Shown here: positions 1 through 7,178 of the stretch, piece by piece | Numbering within the stretch: position 1 is the stretch's first letter | Layout of the letters: each line of letters begins with the position of its first letter | From: QAMX01 sp003149835 | GTDB lineage: Bacteria > Bacillota > Clostridia > Oscillospirales > QAMX01 | Assembly (NCBI GenBank): GCA_959600635.1 | Contig: CAUGMN010000006.1 | Coordinates: forward strand, 1-58,862 | Reading direction: 5' to 3' | Length of the DNA: 58,862 nt | Translations under genes and position numbers: made by a program | Notes under the pieces: model-generated | The model's database searches: none | Told to the model about the DNA's origin: nothing | Seen by the model: the letters and a program-made list of their open reading frames with translations, nothing else

Positions 1-1822
1 AGTCGGGCAGCTTTTCGCCGAGGAAGGCGTGGAACACCGTGCCGGAGGTGTACAGCGTCTGCAACTCGTCTTGGATGTCGAGCGCCTCAAAGATATCCTC
101 GGTAAAGCCGACCGGCAGATGCGAGCTGTTGGTATAATAGGGAGCCGCGTCCGGCTTGGAGGCGGTGATGATGTCGGGATAGCGCGCGCGGTCGTGCTTG
201 GCGAGACGGTACGCCGTGGATTCCGCCGGAGTGGCCTCTAAGTTGTAGAGGTCGCCGTACTGCTCCTGATAGTCGGAGAGGCGCTCGCGCATGTGATTCA
301 GCACGTCCTTGGTGAACTGCTGCGTCCTTTTGTGCGTCATATCGGCGCGCAGCCACGAGGCGTTGAGTCCCGCCTCGTTCATGCCGAGCAGGCCGATGGT
401 CGAAAAGTGATTGTCAAAGGTGCCGAGGTAGCGCCGCGTGTAGGGATACAGCCCCTCGTTGAGCAGCTTGGTAATGATCGTGCGCTTGACTTTCAGCGAG
501 CGCGCGGCGATGTCCATCATCTTATCGAGCCGTTTATAGAAATCCGCTTCGTTTTCAGCCAGATAGGCGATGCGCGGCATATTGATCGTCACAACGCCGA
601 CCGAGCCGGTGCTTTCGCCGCTGCCGAAAAAGCCGCCGGATTTTTTCCGCAGCTCGCGCAGGTCGAGACGCAGGCGGCAGCACATGCTGCGGATGTCGCT
701 TGGCTCCATATCGCTGTTGATGTAGTTGGAGAAATACGGTGTGCCGTACTTGGCGGTCATCTCGAACAGCAGGCGGTTGTTCTCGGTCTCGGCCCAGTCA
801 AAATCCTTGGTGATCGAATATGTCGGAATCGGATACTGGAAGCCGCGGCCGTTGGCGTCGCCGTGGATCATGACCTCGATGAACGCCTTGTTGACCATGT
901 CCATCTCATGCTTGCAGTCTTTGTATTTGAAGTCCATCTCCTTGCCGCCGACGATGGCGTTCTGCTCGGCGAGATCGGGCGGAACCGTCCAGTCGAGGGT
1001 GATGTTGGAGAACGGCGCCTGCGTGCCCCAGCGGCTCGGCGTGTTGACGCCGAAGATAAACGACTCGATGCATTTTTTGACCTCGCGGTAGGAAAGGTTA
1101 TCGGCCTTGACAAACGGCGCGAGATAGGTATCGAAGGAGGAAAACGCCTGCGCGCCGGCCCATTCGTTCTGCATAATGCCCAAAAAGTTGACCATCTGGT
1201 TGCACAGCGTCGCCAGATGGCTGGCGGGAGCGGAGGTGATCTTTCCCGGAATGCCGCCCAGCCCTTCCTGAATCAGCTGCCGCAGCGACCAGCCCGCGCA
1301 GTAGCCTGTGAGCATGGAGAGGTCGTGGAGATGGATGTCGGCGTTCTGGTGCGCGTTGGCGATTTCCTCGTCGTAGATTTCCGAGAGCCAGTAATTGGCG
1401 GTGATCGCGCCGGAGTTGCTGAGAATCAGGCCGCCGACGGAATATGTGACGGTGGAGTTTTCCTTGACGCGCCAGTCCGTGGCCTTGACGTAGCTGTCGA
1501 CGAGTTCTTTATAGTCTAAAATCGTCGATTTCATGTTGCGGATCTTCTCCCGCTGCTTGCGGTAGAGGATATACGCTTTGGCGACGTCGGAATATCCGGC
1601 CTGCACGAGAACATTCTCGACGCTGTCCTGGATATCCTCGACGGCGATGAGCGAGTTTTTGATCTTCGGCTCGAAATCCGCCGTGACCTTTAAAGCGAGC
1701 AGATCGATGACGCCGGGATGATACTGCTTGTCCTGCGCCTCGAACGCCTTGGTAATAACCGCGCTGATCTTGGCAATGTCAAATTCGACGACCTTGCCGT
1801 CGCGCTTGGTGACCTGATACAT
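1..1822 (-). CDS. nrdD: Anaerobic ribonucleoside-triphosphate reductase NrdD, 3' end cut by window edge
   Basis: Reduces ribonucleoside triphosphates to deoxyribonucleotides in the cytoplasm under anaerobic conditions, using a glycyl radical installed by NrdG. Reading the minus strand from the ATG at 1822 gives an N-terminal ATP-cone (MYQVTKRDGKVVEFD) and then typical class III reductase sequence such as STVTYSVGGLILSNSGAIT, LHDLSMLTGYCAGWSL, and FGVNTPSRWGTQAPFSN. About 607 codons are visible. The C-terminal glycyl-radical loop and Zn cysteines would lie off the left edge, so activity cannot be judged. A good ribosome site (GGAGG) lies 10 nt before the ATG. The gene lies 161 bp downstream of nrdG on the same strand. 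An isolated TATAAT at 1847-1842 has no clear -35, so co-transcription from the nrdG promoter is likely. Confidence 0.96.
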   Translation of the reverse strand, partial: MYQVTKRDGKVVEFDIAKISAVITKAFEAQDKQYHPGVIDLLALKVTADFEPKIKNSLIAVEDIQDSVENVLVQAGYSDVAKAYILYRKQREKIRNMKSTILDYKELVDSYVKATDWRVKENSTVTYSVGGLILSNSGAITANYWLSEIYDEEIANAHQNADIHLHDLSMLTGYCAGWSLRQLIQEGLGGIPGKITSAPASHLATLCNQMVNFLGIMQNEWAGAQAFSSFDTYLAPFVKADNLSYREVKKCIESFIFGVNTPSRWGTQAPFSNITLDWTVPPDLAEQNAIVGGKEMDFKYKDCKHEMDMVNKAFIEVMIHGDANGRGFQYPIPTYSITKDFDWAETENNRLLFEMTAKYGTPYFSNYINSDMEPSDIRSMCCRLRLDLRELRKKSGGFFGSGESTGSVGVVTINMPRIAYLAENEADFYKRLDKMMDIAARSLKVKRTIITKLLNEGLYPYTRRYLGTFDNHFSTIGLLGMNEAGLNASWLRADMTHKRTQQFTKDVLNHMRERLSDYQEQYGDLYNLEATPAESTAYRLAKHDRARYPDIITASKPDAAPYYTNSSHLPVGFTEDIFEALDIQDELQTLYTSGTVFHAFLGEKLPD

Positions 1823-1983
1823 GAACTTCCGACCTCCGTAAATTATAGTGTGATCAATAAAATAATTATATATCGAGAGGTATCTCTTTCTTCCCTTTGT
1901 TCCATTCAGGTTGGGAAGACAGACCGCCCTCGTAAAATGCCTGACTTCGTATCGCCGTCTGTTTTCATACGGCCGCGCTCCGG

Positions 1984-2694
1984 TTATTCCACGCCGCGCA
2001 GAGCCGCCGCCGGGATATAGGGCCGCACCGCGCTCAGCATACGGCGCAGCGTCTCCGGCTCGTGCGCATGCAGCCCCGGCGCGAGGATGTCGCCGGAATC
2101 GGTAAAGCTTTGCAGAAAATATTTCTCCGCGCCTGCGAGCCAGCGGCCGATCGCCTCGATGTCGCTGATGGTGTGCAGCTCGCGCACGACCGTGGTGCGG
2201 AATTCATACCGGCCGCTGAGAGAGCGCAGAAAATCGACGCTTTCGCAGACCGGAGCCATATCGTAAACCGGTCTGCCGATGGTTTCGGCGTATCTGTCCG
2301 GCGCGTTTTTGACGTCCATGGCGACGGTATCGACCAGCCCCCCGGCGACCAGCTCTTTGAGCCGCGCCGGCAGACTTCCGTTGGTGTCGAGCTTGACGGA
2401 ATAGCCGAGCTCCTTGACGCTGCTCAGAAACGCTTTCAGCCCCTCTTGCAGCAGCGGTTCGCCGCCGGTTATGCAGACGCCGTCGAGAACGCCCGTCCTC
2501 TTGCGGAGAAAAGCCAGAACCTCGTCTGCGGGAATCGCGGGCGGCGCGCCGACCGGCGGAACGCCGGGCCTGTGCGCAAGGGAGGCGTTGTGGCAGAACG
2601 GACAGGCAAAGTTACAGCCGTCGGTGAACACGGTGCAGGCGACTTTGCCCGGATAGTCGAGCAGGGTGAGCTTTTGCAGCCCGCGGATAATCAT
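1984..2694 (-). CDS. nrdG: Anaerobic ribonucleotide reductase-activating radical SAM protein NrdG
   Basis: Radical SAM activase that uses a [4Fe-4S] cluster and S-adenosylmethionine to generate the glycyl radical on NrdD. The 236-residue protein has the cluster motif C27-x3-C31-x2-C34 near its start and the SAM-binding GGEP motif at residues 77-80. The start LTLLDYPGKVACTVF and the length match the longer NrdG subfamily found with NrdD in Firmicutes. The start ATG is preceded by AGAAAGGG. The leader from the promoter at 2842-2819 is about 120 nt. Pyruvate formate-lyase activases are related, but the nrdD neighbour and the NrdR boxes upstream settle the assignment. Confidence 0.93.
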   Translation of the reverse strand: MIIRGLQKLTLLDYPGKVACTVFTDGCNFACPFCHNASLAHRPGVPPVGAPPAIPADEVLAFLRKRTGVLDGVCITGGEPLLQEGLKAFLSSVKELGYSVKLDTNGSLPARLKELVAGGLVDTVAMDVKNAPDRYAETIGRPVYDMAPVCESVDFLRSLSGRYEFRTTVVRELHTISDIEAIGRWLAGAEKYFLQSFTDSGDILAPGLHAHEPETLRRMLSAVRPYIPAAALRGVE

Positions 2695-2818
2695 AGAAAA
2701 AACCCTTTCTGGCGGGGATCACGCGGCGGAAGCAACCGCGCGCAGTCATCGCGGCGGCGCGGCGTTTTTTGCCGCCGCAAAAAACAGCCATTCGCGCGCG
2801 ACGTCTCCGTGCCTGAGT

Positions 2819-2847
2819 ATTGTAGCACAGCTGTGCCGGGATGTCAA
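2819..2847 (-). promoter_or_regulatory. Sigma-A promoter of nrdG-nrdD
   Basis: On the minus strand TTGACA (2847-2842), a 17-bp spacer and TACAAT (2824-2819) form a near-consensus promoter. The spacer contains a perfect 12-bp palindrome, GCACAGCTGTGC at 2825-2836. Two NrdR boxes lie just upstream. Confidence 0.85.
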
Positions 2848-2854
2848 GAGCAAA

Positions 2855-2902
2855 TCACAATATATAGGCATATCGTTTTGGAATAAACACAATATATTGT
2901 TA
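2855..2902. promoter_or_regulatory. Tandem NrdR boxes
   Basis: Box 1 (2855-2870) has core CAATATATAG and box 2 (2887-2902) has core CAATATATTG. Both match the published NrdR consensus core CwATATATwG at every position. The boxes start 32 bp apart, about three helical turns, the usual NrdR arrangement. They sit immediately upstream of the nrdG -35, so NrdR is predicted to repress nrdGD when (d)ATP is plentiful. No nrdR gene is in the window. Confidence 0.88.
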
Positions 2903-2921
2903 TAGTTAGTATTGCTAACTA
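2903..2921. promoter_or_regulatory. Perfect palindrome resembling a DtxR/MntR-type operator
   Basis: The sequence is TAGTTAG, TATTG, CTAACTA: a 7-bp inverted repeat around a 5-nt centre, directly beside NrdR box 2. The TTAG/CTAA half-sites resemble operators of DtxR-family metalloregulators. It lies between the divergent nrdG and DNA glycosylase promoters and could act on either. The regulator is inferred only from the shape of the site. Confidence 0.4.
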
Positions 2922-2988
2922 ATTGATTTCAGCGATGGGGACAGCCGGCCGGCGCGTAGAAATTGGAGGATTTTACCGACAGCCGCGC

Positions 2989-3017
2989 TTGACAGCGCGA
3001 TTGCACGCGTATATAAT
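2989..3017 (+). promoter_or_regulatory. Consensus sigma-A promoter of the DNA glycosylase gene
   Basis: TTGACA (2989-2994), 17 bp, TATAAT (3012-3017), both perfect hexamers. The early transcript carries a perfect 8-bp hairpin, GCGCCGGC at 3036-3043 pairing with GCCGGCGC at 3051-3058, just before the ribosome site GGGAGGG. Confidence 0.88.
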
Positions 3018-3079
3018 TACGGTAATCAACAAAACGCGCCGGCGTTCGGAGCCGGCGCAGAGCGGGAGGGCGCGCGGAA

Positions 3080-3562
3080 TTGCGGCAGGTGCATACGTTG
3101 GCTCCGGTGTACGACGAGCGGTCTGAGGTGTTGATCTTAGGCAGCTTTCCGTCGGTCAAATCGCGCGAATCGGGGTTTTATTACGCGCATCCGCAAAACC
3201 GTTTCTGGAAGCTGCTGGCCGCGCTGTACGAAGCAGACGAGCCGCGCACAAACGATGACAGGCAGGCGTTTCTGCTTGACCGCCGCATCGCCCTCTGGGA
3301 CGTGATTCAGAGCTGCGAGATCACCGGTTCGGGCGACGCCAGCATTCGCAGCGCCGTGCCCAACGACCTGACGCCGCTCCTGCGCTCAGCCGAAATCCGC
3401 CGCATCTTCGCCAACGGCAGAACCGCCGAAGCCTTATACCGCCGCTTTTTGCTGCCGGTATGCGGCCGCGAGATCACCGCCCTGCCCTCGACGAGTCCGG
3501 CCAACGCCGCATATACGATGGAGCGGCTGCTCGCGGCGTGGCGCGCGGTGCGGGACGTCTGA
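3080..3562 (+). CDS. DNA-deoxyinosine (hypoxanthine)-type glycosylase, uracil-DNA glycosylase superfamily
   Basis: Base-excision repair enzyme of 160 residues, probably removing deaminated bases such as hypoxanthine (family 6 of the UDG superfamily). Superfamily motif 1 is LILGSFPSVKSR, followed by the family-typical FYYAHPQNRFW, and the late motif is ALPSTSPANA. The start is a TTG chosen because GGGAGGG sits about 9 nt upstream; no earlier in-frame ATG has a ribosome site. It is first in a plus-strand run with its own consensus promoter, and the following amidohydrolase starts 68 bp later. Substrate specificity inside the superfamily cannot be fixed from sequence alone. Confidence 0.85.
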   Translation: MRQVHTLAPVYDERSEVLILGSFPSVKSRESGFYYAHPQNRFWKLLAALYEADEPRTNDDRQAFLLDRRIALWDVIQSCEITGSGDASIRSAVPNDLTPLLRSAEIRRIFANGRTAEALYRRFLLPVCGREITALPSTSPANAAYTMERLLAAWRAVRDV

Positions 3563-3630
3563 TTGCCGGGGCATGCCGCGCTTTCCATCGCCGGCGGCTT
3601 CATACAAAATTGAAAAGAGGGATTTTTGCC

Positions 3631-4866
3631 ATGCTTCCTTACTACCGTGTCAGCTCCGACTGTCAGGCGGGGTTGATCGAAGAGCTTGAAAAGCTGATGA
3701 TCTACGACTGTCACGAGCATCTGCCGCCCGAAAGGGCGCGCCTGCAAAGCGCGCCCGACGCGTTTACGATCTTTTCTCACTATTGCCAGCACGATCTCTA
3801 CACGGCCGGCATGGCTTTGGAGACGCGCGACAAGGTGCTTTGGGAGCGCGCGGACCTCGACTGGAAGTGGCGCGAATTTAAGCCGTATTACCAAAAATGT
3901 AAGGACACCGCGTATTTTCGCGCCGCGCACATCACCTTGAAGCGCTTTTATGGCGCCGACGAATTGACCGACGAAAATTACCGCGCCGTTTCCGAGCGCG
4001 TCGCGGCCGCAAATACCGAGGGGCTCTACCGGCGTGTTCTCCGCGACGCCTGCGGAATCGTCTGCTCGCTGAACTGCGACGGCCCGCTCGACGACACCGA
4101 CGGCGGTCTGCTGCGGCAGAGCGTGCGCGCGCGCGAGGTCACGAGCCGGAAAAACCTGACCGCTCTGCTCGGCTCGGAGCCGGACGGCACAGCGACGATG
4201 GACGATGTGGACGCCGCGCTGGAACGCTTTATCGCGGAGGCTGCCGCCGGCGGCGCTTTCGGCGTCAAGTACATGCCGGTGTTTTTTCAAAATGCGACCC
4301 GCGGCGAAGCCGCGGAGACGCTTGCCCAGCTCTGTAAAGACGGCGGCAAAACTCTCCCGCGTTCGAATCCGCTCAACGACTATCTTTTGACAAGACAGAT
4401 GCGCCTCGCGCATGACCGCGGGCTGGTCAACGCCGTTCACACCGGCTACTGGAACGATTACCGCGAGCTCTCGCCGGCCAATCTTCTGCCGGTCATCATG
4501 CAGAACCGCGACATCCGCTTTGACGTCTATCACGTCGGTTACCCGTATGTCCGCGAGGCGATTATGCTCGGCAAGGTGTGGCCGAACGTGCGGCTGAACA
4601 TGGCGTGGACGTATCTGATCAGCCAGTCCTTCGCGGCGGACGCGCTCGGCGAGATGCTTGAAATGCTTCCCGACAACAAAATTCTCGGCTTCGGCGGCGA
4701 TTATTACGTCATCGAAAAGGTCTTCGGCCACCTCTGCATGGCGCGCGAGACGATTGCTTCGGTGCTCGCGGACAAAATCGCAAGGCGCGAGCTGACGGCG
4801 GAGCGGGCGCTTCGCATAGCCGAGAAAATGCTGTGCGATAACCCCAAAGAGTTTTACAGACTGTAA
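3631..4866 (+). CDS. Amidohydrolase superfamily protein, uronate isomerase-like
   Basis: A 411-residue TIM-barrel metalloenzyme. Visible metal-ligand motifs are HEH in MIYDCHEHLP near residue 30, the His of NAVHTGYWNDY, the His of DVYHVGYPY, and a late Asp in LGFGGDYY. This order matches amidohydrolase family 2 and glucuronate isomerase-like enzymes. The C-terminal ERALRIAEKMLCDNPKEFY is typical of family 2. The start ATG is chosen for AAAAGAGGG about 10 nt before it; upstream in-frame codons overlap the glycosylase gene. A terminator follows at 4876. A second, divergent family-2 amidohydrolase lies at 46872-47906. The substrate is unknown; no uronate pathway gene adjoins it. Confidence 0.8.
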   Translation: MLPYYRVSSDCQAGLIEELEKLMIYDCHEHLPPERARLQSAPDAFTIFSHYCQHDLYTAGMALETRDKVLWERADLDWKWREFKPYYQKCKDTAYFRAAHITLKRFYGADELTDENYRAVSERVAAANTEGLYRRVLRDACGIVCSLNCDGPLDDTDGGLLRQSVRAREVTSRKNLTALLGSEPDGTATMDDVDAALERFIAEAAAGGAFGVKYMPVFFQNATRGEAAETLAQLCKDGGKTLPRSNPLNDYLLTRQMRLAHDRGLVNAVHTGYWNDYRELSPANLLPVIMQNRDIRFDVYHVGYPYVREAIMLGKVWPNVRLNMAWTYLISQSFAADALGEMLEMLPDNKILGFGGDYYVIEKVFGHLCMARETIASVLADKIARRELTAERALRIAEKMLCDNPKEFYRL

Positions 4867-4875
4867 GTGCCATTC

Positions 4876-4918
4876 GGACGGCGCGCTGTCAAAACCGGCC
4901 GCCGTCCGTCTGTTTTTT
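4876..4918 (+). terminator. Rho-independent terminator after the amidohydrolase
   Basis: GGACGGCG (4876-4883) pairs with CGCCGTCC (4900-4907), followed by GTCTGTTTTTT. The remaining bases up to the ireB promoter (4919-5142) hold no convincing gene; only GC-rich imperfect hairpins are visible, for example CGGCGG around 5044 pairing with CCGCCG around 5065. Confidence 0.8.
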
Positions 4919-5142
4919 CGGCGAGGGCGGGCGGCGGCGTCTGATGAAAATCGCCGCCCCGGTAAAGTCCTCGCTTGTCTCCCCGGCGCGTGTCCGCATT
5001 TGGACTCGCCGCACGCCGGCAAGGTTTACGCTTTGTAAAAATCACGGCGGCCGGTTTTATCATTCCGCCGCCGTCTTTAAAAAGCGTTGCGCCCGCAGAA
5101 ACGCCTGGGCGGATATTTTTTTGTCATCTGTGCGGAAAGTAC

Positions 5143-5171
5143 TTGCAAAGTTTATAAATTTAGTATATCCT
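5143..5171 (+). promoter_or_regulatory. Sigma-A promoter of ireB
   Basis: TTGCAA (5143-5148), 17-bp AT-rich spacer, TATCCT (5166-5171). The leader to the ireB ATG is about 85 nt. Confidence 0.65.
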
Positions 5172-5262
5172 ATATAGAGTGGAGATATAAGCGCCGTTCG
5201 TTGGGCGGTAAAGCGGCGCTTGTCCCGATTCTTGACTGCACCGCCGGAACGGAGCGCTCATT

Positions 5263-5514
5263 ATGCTTGGAGGAGACACCAGAAAATTCAATATCCCAGC
5301 CGACAACGAGAGCGAGATGAAAATCCTTCTCACCGCGGTATATGACGCGTTGAAGGAAAAGGGCTACGACCCGATCAGCCAGATCGTCGGCTATATCCTC
5401 TCCGAAGATCCCGGCTATATCACCAACCACAAGAACGCCCGCAGCATCATCCGCCATATCGACCGGGACGAACTGTTGCAGGTGCTTGTTAAAAATTATC
5501 TCAACGCGAAATAG
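5263..5514 (+). CDS. ireB: IreB family regulatory phosphoprotein (UPF0297)
   Basis: Small 83-residue cytoplasmic protein. In enterococci IreB is a substrate of the Ser/Thr kinase IreK and affects cephalosporin tolerance. The protein matches the family along its full length: the N-terminal DTRKF, the central YDALKEKGYDPISQIVGYIL, and DPGYITNHKNAR leading to the C-terminal LVKNYL. GGAG lies 8 nt before the ATG. In many Firmicutes ireB is followed by ruvX and precedes or follows alaS; here it is followed 17 bp later by an aldo/keto reductase, so the usual neighbourhood is lost. No IreK-type kinase is in the window. Confidence 0.93.
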   Translation: MLGGDTRKFNIPADNESEMKILLTAVYDALKEKGYDPISQIVGYILSEDPGYITNHKNARSIIRHIDRDELLQVLVKNYLNAK

Positions 5515-5531
5515 GGCGGGAGGTTTGTCCT

Positions 5532-6485
5532 ATGCAGTACCGTCTGCTCGGGCGCACCGGCCTTCGGGTTTCACGTCTTTGCTTCGGCGCGCTGACCGTC
5601 GGCCCCTGTCAAGCCGACATGCCGCCGGAAACCGCCGGGGAGATCATTTCCCGCGCCTTTGAGCTCGGCGTCAATTTTATCGATACCGCTCAGCTTTATC
5701 AGTCCTATGCGCATATCGCCGCCGCGCTCAGGCGGCCGGCGGCGCGCGATATCGTCATCGCTTCAAAAACCTATGCTTATGAAGCGGATGCGGCGCTGAA
5801 AGCCGTCGAGGAAGCGCGGACGGCGCTGAACCGCGACGTGATCGATATTTTTCTCCTGCACGAGCAGGAAAGCGCCCATACGCTGCGCGGACACGCCGCC
5901 GCGCTCGACATGCTGTACCGTTTGAAAGCGCAGAATCAGCTCCGCGCCGTCGGCATCTCTACCCACCATATCGCCGGCGTATACGCGGCGGCCGAGGCCG
6001 GGCTGGATGTTGTTCACCCGCTTCTGAACCTCGCCGGTTACGGGATCCTCGACGGCTCCCGCGACGAGATGGACGCCGCCTGCCGGCACGCTTCCGAGCT
6101 TGGGCTCGGTGTGTACCTGATGAAGCCCTTCGGCGGCGGAAACCTGCTGTCGAGATCGTCCGAGTGTCTCGCTTATTCGTTGCAGCGCGATTACGCCGCC
6201 GCCGTCGCCGTCGGCATGCAGTCGGTTTTAGAGGTCGAAGCCAACGTATTTTATGCGGAAAACGGCTATTTTCTGCCGGCGCACGCGGAGCGGCTCTCTC
6301 ATACCAAGCGCCGCCTGCTGATCGAGGACTGGTGCGAGGGCTGCGGCGTCTGCGAGACCGCCTGTCCGCAGGGCGCGATCCGGGTGGACAGCAAAACCTC
6401 GAAGGCCGTCTGCGACGCTTCCCGCTGCCTCACCTGCGGCTACTGCGGCATGGCATGCCCGCAGTCGTGTCTGAAAATCATTTGA
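5532..6485 (+). CDS. Aldo/keto reductase with C-terminal two-cluster ferredoxin domain
   Basis: Predicted cytoplasmic oxidoreductase of 317 residues. The first 255 residues form an aldo/keto reductase barrel (start MQYRLLGRTGLRVSRLCFG, active-site-type FIDTAQLYQSY, then SKTY and HEQES). Residues about 270-317 are a bacterial ferredoxin domain with two [4Fe-4S] motifs, CEGCGVCETACP and CLTCGYCGMACP. This fusion is common in anaerobes and suggests electron exchange with ferredoxin-type donors as well as NAD(P)H, but the substrate is unknown. GGGAGG lies 8 nt before the ATG. The gene is 17 bp after ireB and probably co-transcribed. The promoter of the next gene overlaps its stop codon. Confidence 0.9.
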   Translation: MQYRLLGRTGLRVSRLCFGALTVGPCQADMPPETAGEIISRAFELGVNFIDTAQLYQSYAHIAAALRRPAARDIVIASKTYAYEADAALKAVEEARTALNRDVIDIFLLHEQESAHTLRGHAAALDMLYRLKAQNQLRAVGISTHHIAGVYAAAEAGLDVVHPLLNLAGYGILDGSRDEMDAACRHASELGLGVYLMKPFGGGNLLSRSSECLAYSLQRDYAAAVAVGMQSVLEVEANVFYAENGYFLPAHAERLSHTKRRLLIEDWCEGCGVCETACPQGAIRVDSKTSKAVCDASRCLTCGYCGMACPQSCLKII

Positions 6486-6511
6486 CACAGGCTTTTTCGG
6501 TATGATATAAT
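6482..6511 (+). promoter_or_regulatory. Sigma-A promoter overlapping the aldo/keto reductase stop codon
   Basis: TTGACA (6482-6487), an 18-bp spacer and TATAAT (6506-6511). The -35 contains the TGA stop of the upstream gene. It drives the small unknown gene at 6608 with a leader of about 90 nt. Confidence 0.82.
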
Positions 6512-6607
6512 ATGAACGATATCGGTATGCAGGCGGCTCTGATCGCCCCTTCCGCCGGAGATTTGCAGAACCGCCGGTACCGCTTTCAGAAAAACGGAGG
6601 AAACTGA

Positions 6608-6910
6608 ATGGAAAACGAAAACAAGGCCGCGCCGTTTTTGACGTATAAGGGCAGGCCGCTTTTGAGAAAAGATAACGTGCTGTATTACGGCAATATGTCC
6701 GACAAGTATATTATCATGCTGCAAATACTGGAAGAGGAAAACATCAACGGACTGGCCTCCCCCACCCGCGTCGCCATTTCCCTGCAACAAACCGATCCGA
6801 ATGTCCGCGCCAGAGAGCGTATCGTCCGCAAGAGCGAGAAAAAAGGGCTCTACGACGCGCTTGACCTCGGCGCCGTCTGGCTCGAACGCGCGCTCGCGGA
6901 AAAATTCTGA
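6608..6910 (+). CDS. Small protein of unknown function (100 aa)
   Basis: I do not recognise a named family, although it reads as a real conserved-type protein: it has its own consensus promoter, GGAGG 7 nt before the ATG, and a balanced composition. There is no signal peptide or membrane segment. Notable segments are FLTYKGRPLLRKDN, YYGNMSDKYIIMLQILEE and an arginine/lysine-rich stretch RARERIVRKSEKKGLYDAL near the C-terminus, which ends in a predicted helix. It sits alone between the reductase and the cell-wall hydrolase. The remaining 268 bp to the next start (6911-7178) hold an inverted repeat, ACGTTCC at 6975-6981 with GGAACGT at 6995-7001, and no gene. Confidence 0.75.
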   Translation: MENENKAAPFLTYKGRPLLRKDNVLYYGNMSDKYIIMLQILEEENINGLASPTRVAISLQQTDPNVRARERIVRKSEKKGLYDALDLGAVWLERALAEKF

Positions 6911-7178
6911 TCGATTGGCAAGGGCGCATTTTTTTCACCCGCCGCTCATCCGCCGGATCGGTAAGGCGCGTTGAACGTTCCGATCCGGCAGATTGGAACG
7001 TCCGACGGCGCCCGTCCGATCCGTTTTTTCTGCTGTCGGCCGCGCGGATTTGCCAGAGCCGCGTTCGGCGGCCAAATTTTCGCCGTCGGGCTGCCCGAGG
7101 GCGTCGACGCGCCGCCGGCGCATTGGGTTTTAAAAAGGGAAAAGCGCCGTTCCACAAATGAAAGGCAAAGGATTTGCT

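Noticed and set aside
293..1519. A long open frame on the plus strand opposite nrdD
   Set aside because: It is the antisense of a clear NrdD reading frame, is Arg/Val-rich, and has no ribosome site; the same holds for other long frames opposite dnaE, whiA, tilS, hisD and the SIS gene.
1838..1880. A second NrdR box pair before nrdD (CGATATATAA and CTATAATTTA on the minus strand)
   Set aside because: Each core misses two or three key positions and the spacing is 27 bp, not 31-32.
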